Shown here in pieces: positions 1 to 9,589 of a DNA stretch of 64,000 bases. Source of the stretch: Paragonimus westermani (Eukaryota; Platyhelminthes; Trematoda; Plagiorchiida; Troglotrematidae); assembly GCA_008508345.1 (NCBI GenBank), contig QNGE01003042.1, forward strand, positions 31,500-95,499, written 5' to 3'. Numbering within the stretch: position 1 is the stretch's first letter; every line of letters starts with the position of its first letter. A model generated the notes under the pieces. That model saw only the letters and a program-made list of their open reading frames with translations. It did no database searches and was not told where the DNA came from. Position numbers and translations under genes: made by a program.

Positions 1-1857
1 TACTAGTACACACCCATGACAACGAGCATGACCGTGTTCACATAGGTTTGCTGAATCCATTAGTTAACCCACTTCGGTAAGGATGCCCGGTTCGGATAGA
101 CCCTCTAGGTTAGAATTCCTGTGAATTTGTTTGGACTCCGGTTCTCTTGGGAGAATTTATCGATAGTACATATTTTGACTTGTACACTGTATATGGGGAT
201 GTCGAACACATCAATAATCGGTCGATCGAGTTTCTGGTGCATGCCGGTAATAGATAAGTTGTAGCGTTTCATTTAAGCGGGGTTAGTGCATGTTATCAAG
301 TGTGGGTTGTGGTAGAGAAGGCACAATCACAGTCGTCGAGTCATAAATTTACTTTCACGTACTGCTGTTAGATAAGGATCACCTATATCTCCTGCATTTC
401 AATTACAGCCGACAGTACACCAAACGAGACAGTTACTTAAATTTCATGTCATCGTGAGCCTTTCCACATATGAAACAAGCAAATGACTAAACAGGAATAA
501 GCAATTCAATTTTATAACGGGGATGATTCGCAGTGTTAGAAACTTAACAGTTGCATACATAATACTTGTTTTTCCAAGCAAAGAAAATGTAACAGTGAGG
601 ACAAGCAAGCGAACACTTGACCGCGTCGGTTTGGTTCAAATTCACCGATCGGTGGCTTTGAATGGGCTAGATGATCCCGACAACTGCCGGCATATTAACA
701 GTAACCCGGAGTCTGAAGAGGTCACGAAAACAGAGATGTTCTTCAGCCTAAAAAGCGTATAAACACTGTATGAACAGTGTACATCTGAGAGGATTTCAAA
801 GAGAATCAGTCGAGTAGCTTACATAGTCGTCATGTCAATTTTGGTTCCGCGTAAACACATGAATAGGGCAACACAACAGTTAGTGTGTCAAAACACGCAA
901 CGAGCCTCGAACGAAACATTTGGGATGAATCGATCAGCGTGCAAGAAAAATAAGATGCAGAGGGTTCGATTGATCCAGCTTGCTATTGTGTATGTGCGTT
1001 AAATGCTGGGCACCGGCCGCCGAGATGAAATCTTTGAAATACCAGTGTACGTTCTCCCGACGAACGTTGAGTGACGCCCGTATAACCAACGACGCCAAAT
1101 ATCGGAACCGAATCAACTCGCTGGAAACGTGATAGTATTGACATAGATAATATAACCAACTACAAGGAACAAAACTCAATTCGTTTGCGTTCATGGGACA
1201 AGATACAATGTTTGGCCGCAATAGGCCTTCAAGGTTCCAAAAGGCACAAGTGCAGGCACAAGCGATCGACAGGCGAACCGACGAACCGACCAGATGCTAT
1301 CAGATCGGTCTGATGTGGGTCCAACTACCCGGCCTTCGGGCAGGCCGATTAGGTGGTGACGGTTTCATGGCGGACAGTAGTAAAGCCGTCTTCACGGGGC
1401 TAGGGAGGGTGAGACTGACAGATAACAATAGGTGTTTGGCAGGTGGGTGAGATTCAGTGGCTGGGGAGGGGGGCTGGAGGAATGAGTACTTTTTAGGCAT
1501 GGGTTGTGGGACTAACCATAATAGGCGTGTAGTTTTAATGGGGTTACGAGGATGGGCGCGACAGGGTCAGTTGAAAGGAATTTTGACCTCCAAAAATAAC
1601 CTACAACCAGTGACTTACATATTTTCCAAGGGCCCAGTAGTTACATAACTTCACGGTCACCTCACCATAACATATCCAAGTTTAATCAAAACCCCGATTT
1701 TGTTTTTCATCTCCGTATGCAACCATTTTGTCTGATGTTCACTGGTCGGTATAACGGACTCTATGTTATTGTTCTGAACCCGTTGGATTTGTGAGAGATG
1801 GTGACCAGGAGAGTGCTTGATAATCACAAAGCGTCAAGTAAATGATAAATATTTCAG
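1..1857. other. Non-coding stretch, nothing recognised
   Basis: No coding region, RNA gene or repeat family could be recognised on either strand. The longest open frames are under 100 codons and show no familiar motif. The segment around 1,290-1,560 is richer in G than its surroundings (several GGG runs near 1,440-1,480) but I cannot assign it. Confidence 0.4.
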
Positions 1858-2110
1858 ATTACTGATGAATAGTCGAGGATTTGGTTTATTTTCAAGTTGA
1901 CCATCACTCACATTTGATCGCAGCGTTCGCATTCAGATAGACTTTGCAGCCAGCCTCTTTCGAAAAGAAGCACTAGACTCGAGTTTCGCTCTCATTAGAG
2001 CTCGTGCATATCCTTGCCATGGCCGGGATTTGAACTCCGGACATTCCAATCATGAGGCAACCGTGTTGACCACTGCGTCACTGACCTCAGACTCGGCACA
2101 GCTGAATCAC
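1858..2110 (-). mobile_element. Hammerhead-SINE, tRNA-headed copy with ribozyme deletion
   Basis: Read on the minus strand, this copy has a tRNA-like head followed by a ribozyme body and a tail. The head carries an A-box-like GACGCAGTGGTCAA (about 2,084-2,071) and a B-box-like GAGTTCAAATCCC (about 2,037-2,025), the layout of an internal RNA polymerase III promoter. The body keeps stem II, the GAAA box and the CTCGAGTC segment of a hammerhead (about 2,002-1,975). However, seven bases (TACTGAC in the copy at 41.8 kb) are missing before GAGCTC, which removes most of the conserved CUGACGA box, so self-cleavage is not expected. The tail, ending in CTTGAAAATAAACC and then CATCAG, matches the copies at 41.9 and 48.9 kb. 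Family membership is clear from the sequence; the name and mobility are inferred. Confidence 0.8.
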
Positions 2111-2229
2111 CATGTATGGACGCTCAGCCGCATTGGCTTGTCAGTTATGCTCCGGCTGCCCGATCGGTTGGAGATGGGACAGAGAAAGTGTCCTGTAAAC
2201 TTCGTTCGATGGCTCCTTGACTGGAACTT

Positions 2230-2420
2230 TTCTCCAAGTTGAAACCACAGAAATCACTATGTCGTGGATGAATATTCTGATGTAGACTACTGACGAGCTT
2301 TAACAACAGCGAAATTAGAGTACAGTGTTACTTTTCGACAGGTGCTGGCTCAAGTGTCCGTGGGAACGTTACAGCTACGATCAACTCTGATTGACGCTGA
2401 ATTTCCATGAATATTTGTTT
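2230..2420 (+). mobile_element. Hammerhead-SINE, diverged copy
   Basis: A plus-strand copy lying head to head with the copy at 1,858-2,110. From 2,290 it follows the family through the ribozyme core, the TTACTTTTCGAC segment and a tail (TACGATCAACTCTGATTGA, about 2,376-2,394) that parallels the tails at 41.9 and 48.9 kb. The tRNA-like head is only faintly visible upstream, so the left boundary is approximate. Confidence 0.6.
2281..2329 (+). ncRNA. Hammerhead-like motif with intact core boxes but weak helices
   Basis: CTGACGA lies at 2,290-2,296, a stem II segment at 2,297-2,310 (only three pairs, GCT with AGC), GAAA at 2,311-2,314, and GTA at 2,320-2,322 in the place of the cleavage triplet. 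GUA is an allowed NUH site in hammerheads. Helix I is poor: only three contiguous pairs, against six in the copy at 41.8 kb. The conserved nucleotides survive but folding is doubtful. Confidence 0.45.
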
Positions 2421-2970
2421 ATTGTGAAAGTTAATTTTTTTCAATCTACGAAATCATAACATCGTAAATCTGCACTACTTTGGTATTCATTTCATGTTTC
2501 GTATGCTATTGATCTTGCTTCGTACATTTTCGATCGCACTTCAATGCATTTAATGCATTTAATGGCCCTGGTTGCTGTTGTTTATTCTTGAACCATAGAC
2601 GATGGTTGGACGACCATTGTACACAGGACGTTCTTGCTGTAACCCCTTCTTTCAATAGGAATATCGTTGTCTAGGTCTGTGCATTTGAAGTGTACCCAGC
2701 ACGTGTATCATTACACACACTCACGCGCTTCCCCGCACATTCACATTGCATCTGTTTGGCACTGACCGTCCAGGTCCAGCCAGTCACGTTGATCAATTCC
2801 TTGCGTCAGTTGTGCTCACATTTTTGCAGTCGCTAGAGTCACTCGCGCGTGTGGCCCCACCACATCAACTTTTTTCCCCCATGGTTACCTTCGTGTAGAT
2901 TATTAAGCTGTTAGACGGTCGATGCATCGGTGTTGGAGTGTGATGGAATGACCGGAACGAAGACTGTAGT
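2421..2970. other. Non-coding spacer before the LINE 3' end
   Basis: No gene recognised. A small tandem duplication of the unit TGCATTTAA occurs around 2,545-2,562. The rest looks like unique AT-leaning DNA. Confidence 0.4.
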
Positions 2971-2990
2971 GGTAATTCAAGGTAATTCAA
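2971..2990 (-). repeat. Two-copy 10-bp tandem at LINE 3' terminus
   Basis: GGTAATTCAA occurs twice without a spacer. It directly follows the short 3' UTR of the LINE and probably marks the point at which reverse transcription started, as short 3' repeats do in CR1-group elements. Confidence 0.6.
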
Positions 2991-3100
2991 GGTTTTAATG
3001 GTATAAGAAGCAATCAGCTTTACAATTACCACAGGATGGAAGTATGTGATGTGCGTACAATGAAAAACAAGAATGCGTCTGTGAGTTTTTTTTACAGAAT

Positions 3101-5923
3101 TTAAGCACTGTGTGGGGGTTCGATATTTGGTTGTGTAGATAAAAATGAGTCTAGATTAGTTTTGAAAATATTTAAGTTGGGTGAGTGAGCGACATCTTGG
3201 GGTAGAGAATTCCAGGCGAAACACACGCGGACTGCAAAGAAGTACCTCCGGCTGTTCCCTCGCGAGTGCGGTACTGCTAGCAAATAATCGTGAGTCCTGC
3301 TAATTCGCGGTTCTCGCCGGACAAACAGTTTTTGGAGCGGGTGGTTCGGTGTGTGTAATATGTTGTATGTAAGGATCAAATCGCCTCTGATGCGGCGATA
3401 GCAGAAGTCAAACAACTTAAGACTTTCAATCCTCTCCTCATATGGTTTGCTCTGGAGTCCAGTCACCAACTTGGTAGCTCGGTGGTATATTCGCTGTAGC
3501 AGAACTATATCCTTTTGAAGCCATGGTGACCAGACTTGGACAGCATATTCCATCGTTGGTCTGATATACGTGTTGAGTATACTGGGCAGCGTCTGTCTTG
3601 TGAATCTACCGAAGATCCGTTTCAACAGTGCCAGGATTTTTGAAGTCCGCTTGTAGACAGCAGTACACTGTAATGAGGTCTTCAAGCTGCTACTAATCCA
3701 AACACCCAAGTCCTTTTCGTCAGTAGTCCATGCAAGACGATGCGGACCCAGTGTGTAGGTGAATTCAACACATTTTCCTATGTTGAGCATTTTGCATTTT
3801 TGAAAATTGAAGGGTAATTTGTTTCTCAATGACCAATCATATAGTGCGTTGAGGTCCTCCTGCAAAAGTACACAGTCTTCGGAGGTGTGTATACTCGCCC
3901 ATAACTTGATATCATCTGCAAATAAGATAATTTTACATCGAACAAGGTTTGGTATGTCGTTAGCGTAGATTAGAAAGAGGGTTGGCCCAAGAACCGATCC
4001 TTGAGGTACTCCACTTGTGACCGCAACTGGCTTCGATAAAGCACCGTCGACTCTGACTTGAATAACACGGTCCATCAGGTAGTTCTCTAACCAAGCCAAT
4101 AGTTTACCCGTGACACCGTGTTGTTTTAGCTTCTGTAAAAGTATGCTATGGTTAACACGGTCGAAGGCTTTGGACATATCCAGGTAGCAAGCATGGATGG
4201 GATTGCCGTTGTCTATAGCCAGCGTCCAGTCATCGAGAGTTAGGAGGAGGTTAGAGAGGCAGGAGTGACTCTTTCTGAAACCATGTTGTGCAATAGAGAG
4301 TATGTTATTTCCTTCAAGATGTTTGGTAAGCTTATTCGCCACTAGTCGTTCAAGCACTTTGGAGATCACTGGTAATAGTGTAACAGGTCTGTAGTTGGAC
4401 ACATCTGAGCGATCCCCTCCTTTGAAAATTGGAGTGATTGTGCCACACTTCCAGTCCATGGGGACCATACTGCAGTTTAGTGACAGATTAAACAGATCTG
4501 TGAGAGATGTATACAAGGAGCGAGCACATTGCTTAAGAATGAGCGGCGTTATTTCGTCAGCTCCAGGGGATTTTTTCGTATTCAAACCGAGGAGTATGAG
4601 AAGTACACTCTCCGCGTTCACAGTCATGTCTTGAAGTGTGTCGGTGGGTGAAAGAAGCGGATGCAGACTAAGAGTTACACATTCTTTGGGACAAAAGACT
4701 GTGGAATAAAAGTTTGCCAGTTCTTCAGCAGCTGCGGATGCAGTGGCAGTTGTACCTTCAGAAGTTTGTAACGGTGAAACTCCAGGTTTTACTTTTGACT
4801 GATTGTTAACAATTTGGTAAAGGAGCTTTGGGTTTTGTTCCATTTTCCTCATTATTTGTGTTTGGTGTTCCTGTTTATCTTCTTTGACGAGTTTGGTGAC
4901 TTTATTTCTTAGTAGTCGATATTTTTCCCAAGATTCTGGTGTGACGTGCCGTTGATGGTCTCCCCATGCAGCATTTCGTACCGCTATCCATTTCCGTGTT
5001 CGGCTCCTTACTTGGAATTGAAAACCTTTTCTTGGTTTCTTCGGGACATAGTATGAATGCAATTCTATTTCATTCCGAAGTCTCCCTATCAGTCTAGACC
5101 AATGCTGATGCACGTCGCTACTTTCCGGACTCCAGTCTGTAATGTTATGAAGGGCATTTGATAGTTTTACGAAATCTACCTTTCTTATCGTTTTGTGTGC
5201 GTCGCTCGACCTTTCCGCGTTGCACACATAATCGAAAACAAGTACCAGATGGTCGCTTAATCCCAGTGGAGTTTCGTAGATCATGTCTTCAACCACATTT
5301 TCTTCACCTGTTAGTACGAGATCCAAGATGGAGGGCGTATCTGTTCCTCTAAAACGAGTGTTGTTCGAGACATGGTTATAAAGGGGTAGATCGTGCATCA
5401 GTTCTTGGAAGTTACTGTCAAGGGAGTTTACTGGGTGTATCTGACTTTTCAGTAAGTTTGGTAGATTGAAGTCACCCATAATTAGCACTCTGGTCCGATA
5501 TCTAGAAGACACCAGGCGAATTTTCTCCAGTAAGCTAGAATTGTATGATTCCTGTGCTGACGGTGGTCGATAAATCACGCCCACTATGCAGTCTGCTCCT
5601 GATACCATTTTTACTGAGCACCATAGAGTATCTTGCAGCATCAGGTCACCATCAGTGACCTCCCGGCACAAAAGTTGTTGGTTATAGTAAATTGCCACTC
5701 CCCCTCCTCTGACTATGCGATCACGACGAAGGAGAGACATCCCTCTGATTTCGAGTTCATTGTCAGATATATGTGGTTGGAACCAGGTCTCGGTTACGGC
5801 AATCAAATGTGGTAAGTGTTTTCTACATAGTTCGACTAATTCGGCTAACTTATTAGTCAAGCATTGCGCGTTCGTGTAGAGACATTTGATCGTTGTCTTT
5901 GATAACAATGAAGGGCAATGCAA
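3101..5923 (-). CDS. LINE ORF2: APE endonuclease and reverse transcriptase
   Basis: A 940-residue uninterrupted frame. The N-terminal apurinic-like endonuclease nicks target DNA and shows the expected landmarks: Asn18 in YTNAQ, Glu45 in VTETW, GGGVAIYY (73-80), Asp151 and Asn153 in GDFNLPN, and the closing SDH (223-225). A linker (about 250-440) leads to the reverse transcriptase: YLDMSKAFD (580-588), SGVPQGSVLGP (637-647), YANDIP (653-658) and the catalytic FADD (668-671). After it come EKDLGVWI and a C-terminal segment with RRIRGDLILTYNILH, typical of CR1-type elements. The protein would copy its own RNA by target-primed reverse transcription. The ATG at 5,923 is 23 bases past the ORF1 stop and in a different frame, so a separate start or reinitiation is likely. 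No catalytic residue is visibly lost. Length fits the family. Confidence 0.92.
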   Translation of the reverse strand: MHCPSLLSKTTIKCLYTNAQCLTNKLAELVELCRKHLPHLIAVTETWFQPHISDNELEIRGMSLLRRDRIVRGGGVAIYYNQQLLCREVTDGDLMLQDTLWCSVKMVSGADCIVGVIYRPPSAQESYNSSLLEKIRLVSSRYRTRVLIMGDFNLPNLLKSQIHPVNSLDSNFQELMHDLPLYNHVSNNTRFRGTDTPSILDLVLTGEENVVEDMIYETPLGLSDHLVLVFDYVCNAERSSDAHKTIRKVDFVKLSNALHNITDWSPESSDVHQHWSRLIGRLRNEIELHSYYVPKKPRKGFQFQVRSRTRKWIAVRNAAWGDHQRHVTPESWEKYRLLRNKVTKLVKEDKQEHQTQIMRKMEQNPKLLYQIVNNQSKVKPGVSPLQTSEGTTATASAAAEELANFYSTVFCPKECVTLSLHPLLSPTDTLQDMTVNAESVLLILLGLNTKKSPGADEITPLILKQCARSLYTSLTDLFNLSLNCSMVPMDWKCGTITPIFKGGDRSDVSNYRPVTLLPVISKVLERLVANKLTKHLEGNNILSIAQHGFRKSHSCLSNLLLTLDDWTLAIDNGNPIHACYLDMSKAFDRVNHSILLQKLKQHGVTGKLLAWLENYLMDRVIQVRVDGALSKPVAVTSGVPQGSVLGPTLFLIYANDIPNLVRCKIILFADDIKLWASIHTSEDCVLLQEDLNALYDWSLRNKLPFNFQKCKMLNIGKCVEFTYTLGPHRLAWTTDEKDLGVWISSSLKTSLQCTAVYKRTSKILALLKRIFGRFTRQTLPSILNTYIRPTMEYAVQVWSPWLQKDIVLLQRIYHRATKLVTGLQSKPYEERIESLKLFDFCYRRIRGDLILTYNILHTPNHPLQKLFVRREPRISRTHDYLLAVPHSRGNSRRYFFAVRVCFAWNSLPQDVAHSPNLNIFKTNLDSFLSTQPNIEPPHSA

Positions 5924-5946
5924 GTGGGGACGTGCGGATGGAGTGT

Positions 5947-7363
5947 TTACAACGATGCCGACTCCGGAAGAGTCGGCGGTTGATCGTTTTTTGCTGGAAC
6001 TGTTCTTTCACACTGTTCTACCGGTTCTTTTGCATTGACTTCGTCAGCATCTGTCGGTCCTTTGGAACGTGTAGATGAACTTATCCTTAGCTCTCTAGGA
6101 AGCAAGTTTCGATAACGTTGCCACTGCGTTTTCACTATGTCGAGCATTTCACTTCGGAGTAGAGTGAGCTTTAGCGGTTTAGGACCACTCCCCATATACT
6201 TTGGTGATTTGGGGATCCGGAACGTGTCAACCACAGCCACATCGTCCGTTTTAAGTGTATCGCTAAGGAATTTCCATTGAAGAAAATCGTGTTTGTTTCT
6301 CACCTTTTTATCGGTTGTTTCATCAGTCTCCGGGACACCTAGAATAATTAGGCTTCGACCTTCAGCACCATTAATGCTAGCTTGTATCCCAGGTTTGCGA
6401 GACCTTTCCCACCAAGGTACATCAGCGAAAATCCTTTCACTATTTTCAGACCCTTTCTGGAGTAGAAATGCTGACAGCAATATACGCTCCAAGTCTTTCT
6501 CAGTCCTAACAGTAACTTTGAGGAGTCTTGGTTTGTCTTTATGTAATGAATTCGGTGATCGGCTTAATCGTGTCAGTGATACTGGTTAAACAGGTTTCAG
6601 CTGCATTCGTTTACACAACTCCAACCACTCTTCCATATCGTACTTATGCCTATTTTGCAATAATGATTCACTCGGTTCTTTGATGTTGGTACAGATTACA
6701 CTGAGTTCGTAACGCGACTTCGTGACAAACTTATTCCCAAGTGACTCTGTTACATGTTCATGTCTGTTCTGGGTGGCTTCGGTGGGTGAACCATAAACTG
6801 ACTTAGCTTTATCTTCTTGAGACGTTGGAGGATTGTTATCAGATTGTGAGTTCATCATATAATATTGGAGATTTGTTGTTGATATCTCCGCATTCGTGGC
6901 ACAGCTTTGTTTAACGGCCAATTCATGAATCAGTGGGTGAACCTGCTCCTGAAGTTTACTCAACTTTGCTTCCAAAATCCCCATTCTGTCCTCCAACCTG
7001 CTTCTACTGCTTCCTGGATCAGCTGATCTACACAGTGATAACAGACTGCAGGGTGGCTATCGCTATTCAGCAATTCAATACTGGCCTGGGTTAAGGTCGC
7101 ATCACAAGCAGCATGCACACGCAGTTTACATAGGCGACACATGACTGAAAGTACTTTTGGACTCACGGCTTGGCGACAAGCTGCACATAGGTCATGCTGG
7201 TGGACATGTCGGCTGCATGCGTCATCGCTACTGGCGCTAGTGGAGGGGCAAGTTTCACGGCGCGGTTGGATGATCTGGTGGTACGACCGCACGACTTAGC
7301 AGGCTTGGTAAGGACGCTCGCTCTATCGATCGAGTGTGGCGGGATTGGTGAGAGGCTGGACAT
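5947..7363 (-). pseudogene. LINE ORF1, PHD-finger/coiled-coil/RRM protein, broken
   Basis: ORF1 encodes the RNA-binding partner of ORF2. Three domains are visible in order. A PHD-type zinc finger (about 7,240-7,030) has CAAC, CRLC, an HAAC pair and CYHC spaced as C4HC3. A leucine-rich heptad segment (LEAKLSKLQEQV) starts near 6,980. An RRM-like domain runs from about 6,540 to 6,060, with LIILGVPETDE and KPLKLTLLRSEM as its conserved strands. The frame is damaged. The likely start at 7,363 and the zinc finger are in different frames; the zinc finger and coiled coil are again in different frames (shift near 7,010-6,995); and one in-frame TAA lies at 6,588-6,586, after which the same frame continues to the stop at 5,947. 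So at least two frameshifts and one stop are needed to explain it. No intact ORF1 product is expected. A programmed shift is possible but less likely given three separate defects. Confidence 0.75.
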
Positions 7364-7850
7364 TTAAAGCTGATGGAATGGACGAACGTGTTAACAAGCA
7401 ATAACTCCAGTACTGATGGATGCACAACTGAATGCTTTGCACCGCTAGACGCAGAAAATGAAGGGCTATCCACTGATAGCAAAATCGACAGAATTTCTGC
7501 ATAAACACAAAATTTTGTCCGCGGCTGAAGTTCCGTGCGCCGTGCTTCAAAATGCTAATTTGAGAACCCGTCACAGTATGAACACGAAATTCGTATATTC
7601 CGATAGGGCATGACGAGAGGAACACAAAAATATCCAAATTGTCTAGGTTCGATGAGATGTAAGTGTGTCGAATACAGGAGGAACGCACAGAACCAAGTAA
7701 TGGTAACCTAATCAAAAAGAAAGCACTTTGTGATGTTAGTGTTTCGTTTACTCATCAGTCAAAAACGTAAAATGTGCCGCATATGTAGGTCATACAGATA
7801 AAGACGATTAGTGGCTAGACAACCTTAAAACCACATAAAGTCTTATGTAA
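7364..7850. other. Probable LINE 5' UTR or flank, boundary unknown
   Basis: Directly upstream of LINE ORF1. Open frames here are short and show no motif. Part of it is probably the LINE 5' UTR, but I see no mark of where the element starts. Confidence 0.35.
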
Positions 7851-8435
7851 TCACGACCATGACAACCCAATATGTTGTCTCAACGACTTTTGTGTACATA
7901 AAGTCGGCTGGTGAGTTGGAATGAGCATCGCTTCGCAGAAAGCTCATAAGTCTGGGTTTCGATTGCGCAATATTATTTTAAATGAGTTTAATGGGTCAAC
8001 TTGTTGACCTTATGTCATGAGGTATTTAGCCATCGATAACGTTGGATTTCGAGCCATCCCTGTATCAAGTTGATACTAGTGGACCATCAGTTGTTTCAAC
8101 CATTTTGGGGATGGGTTCGGCGACTCACTGTGTTAGATGTCGATGTGTCATGTCTATATAAACGTCAGTGCAAACGCAAGTGAACTGGTACACAACATGG
8201 GAGACAGAAGAGTTTGATATACTGCATTCGCGATTGCGGAGAACTGGTCTCCTATTGGTTTGAATTGAGCGCAACTGCGCATCGGCGTACGTTCGAGCCG
8301 GAGCTTTATGTCGTTGGTTAGATGGTTGCCTGTGAATGGCAAGGATAAAAAAGCATCCCTCTTTTGAGCCGTGAGGATGGGTTCAGTGCTCTTCTTCATC
8401 GGATTGTGTGTCTCGATGAATCGAAGCTTTCCCAT
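7851..8435 (-). pseudogene. Penelope-like element 3' end with decayed GIY-YIG nuclease
   Basis: Read in one frame through several stops, this segment follows the C-terminal part of PLE proteins. It begins with a FLSLPFTGNHL block, which in PLEs precedes the nuclease (LPFKGD-type motif). It then has SPMLCTSS and a region where the YIG motif should lie but which contains three stops (between 8,156 and 8,110), then PKWL. After a SMAKYLM segment it ends with VDPLNSFKIILRNRNP and EAMLI...PTLCTQK, the standard PLE closing motif (Glu-Ala, then LC.QK). The final stop is at 7,853-7,851. All recognisable blocks are in the same frame, so decay has been mainly by substitution. Known PLEs use the GIY-YIG domain to cut DNA at insertion. 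This copy cannot encode it. No reverse transcriptase of this copy is visible upstream. Confidence 0.75.
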
Positions 8436-8842
8436 TCTTGCCAGTCAAAGGTGACCATCTAGCCAACGACATAAAACACAAATGAAAGTCTGCTCTGGCT
8501 CGAACTTTTCGGGGACAGTAGCTGCAAACGGCCAGATTATTGTTGCACATGTGCATTTTTGTTCGGCAGAAAGTGCAGTTGCCTTTCTTTGGTGGTAGTG
8601 TTATTAATCCGGTAGATATCAGATTTTTCCCAGGTTTTTCCTACCAAACATCTGAGCGTTAATTTTCTTTACGATCTCATCTGATCAATCCACGTGTTAA
8701 ACGATTCTAGTAATGTGACAAAGCTATCTTGTTTTGCACCTCACCGACTTACTCACACCTAATTCTCATTTATCGCCTCATAATTGCGTGCATTCTCCAA
8801 CAGTGACTGTGCTGATCTGCACCTTTGTCTACACTTACAAAC
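8436..8842. other. Spacer between PLE end and SINE copy
   Basis: No gene recognised. In the minus orientation this is where the PLE reverse transcriptase would be expected, but I find none of its motifs. The copy is probably truncated here. Confidence 0.35.
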
Positions 8843-8962
8843 TGAACATCACTCACACTCGACCGCACCATTTGCACTTCGAGTGAGCTTTTCGGCTAGC
8901 TCACTTTGAAGCTGAATATTCGACTCGAGCTTCTCTCTTATTGGAGCTTATCATTAGTAAAC
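8843..8962 (-). mobile_element. Hammerhead-SINE, strongly decayed copy
   Basis: On the minus strand the order of the ribozyme body and tail is kept. CTAATGA stands in place of CTGACGA, followed by a broken stem II, GAAG in place of GAAA, and the segment CTCGAGTC preserved exactly. The tail ends with GAGTGTGAGTGATGTTCAG, matching the family tail. Loss of the conserved G in CUGANGA and a changed GAAA box predict no cleavage. No tRNA-like head is seen. Confidence 0.6.
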
Positions 8963-9589
8963 AACCCTTTTTCCAGCCAGAATTCTCAGATGTTGACCAA
9001 ACCGCCAGTAACCTCAAAATGACCGGTCATTCATATCCAAACGCTCAACCACAAACTTGTATGAATAGTGTTCAGATTGCCCGATCACCTCAAAACAGAA
9101 ACAGTAATGACATTGTTGAAAATAAATTAAATTCCCAAAATGTAATCATTATTGCTTACAGTGCTCGGTTGCTTCAATGAAGCTCATGACTTAAATCTAG
9201 CTGAGAAATTCTTGATCACGGGTCATTAAACGGAATCAAATGGAAGCAAGTGGTACCTGTCCTGTTCGAACGGATTCAAGTATGTCACTGAGTTGCCCGT
9301 AGTTTGTGAGCCGAATAGAAGTAGTAGTCTGATAAACAGAACAGTCCTAAGTTTGTTGAATACGTCAAAACGGTGGTGAAGAAATTGGATTTTGTAAAGT
9401 ACTGACGAAAACACACGAGATAATAAATCTCTCATCTCTAATGCGAATCTATCGGGTACCCATGTAAACGATCATGAAACAACTAACTCACGGAGTACTA
9501 ACTGGTCTTCGCAAAGCGACCAAAAATACTCCAGATGTAGGCTCATAAGACAATTTAATTCATTGATAGACAAGACAGATTACCATCAG
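8963..9589. other. Non-coding stretch, nothing recognised
   Basis: Open frames of up to about 80 codons without motifs. Probably partly the flank or 3' UTR of the PLE copy at 9.6-10.2 kb. Confidence 0.35.

Larger units (their letters stand above)
2971..7363 (-). mobile_element. CR1-like non-LTR retrotransposon (LINE)
   Basis: A nearly complete LINE on the minus strand: ORF1 (7,363-5,947), ORF2 (5,923-3,101) and a short 3' UTR of about 130 bases. The 3' end carries two copies of the 10-base unit GGTAATTCAA on the plus strand (2,971-2,990). Short tandem repeats in place of a poly-A tail are typical of CR1-group elements. The order PHD finger, RRM-like domain, APE endonuclease and reverse transcriptase fits CR1-type elements. 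The 5' boundary cannot be placed from this sequence: the start of ORF1 at 7,363 is used here and a 5' UTR probably extends further. No target-site duplication was identified. ORF2 is uninterrupted, so the copy is relatively young. Confidence 0.85.

Noticed and set aside
4395..5815. Plus-strand open frames inside the LINE
   Set aside because: They are shadows of ORF2 on the opposite strand.
7915..7975. tRNA-like stretch with a TTTCGAT segment
   Set aside because: No anticodon stem can be paired, and the segment falls inside the C-terminal coding remnant of the Penelope-like element on the minus strand.
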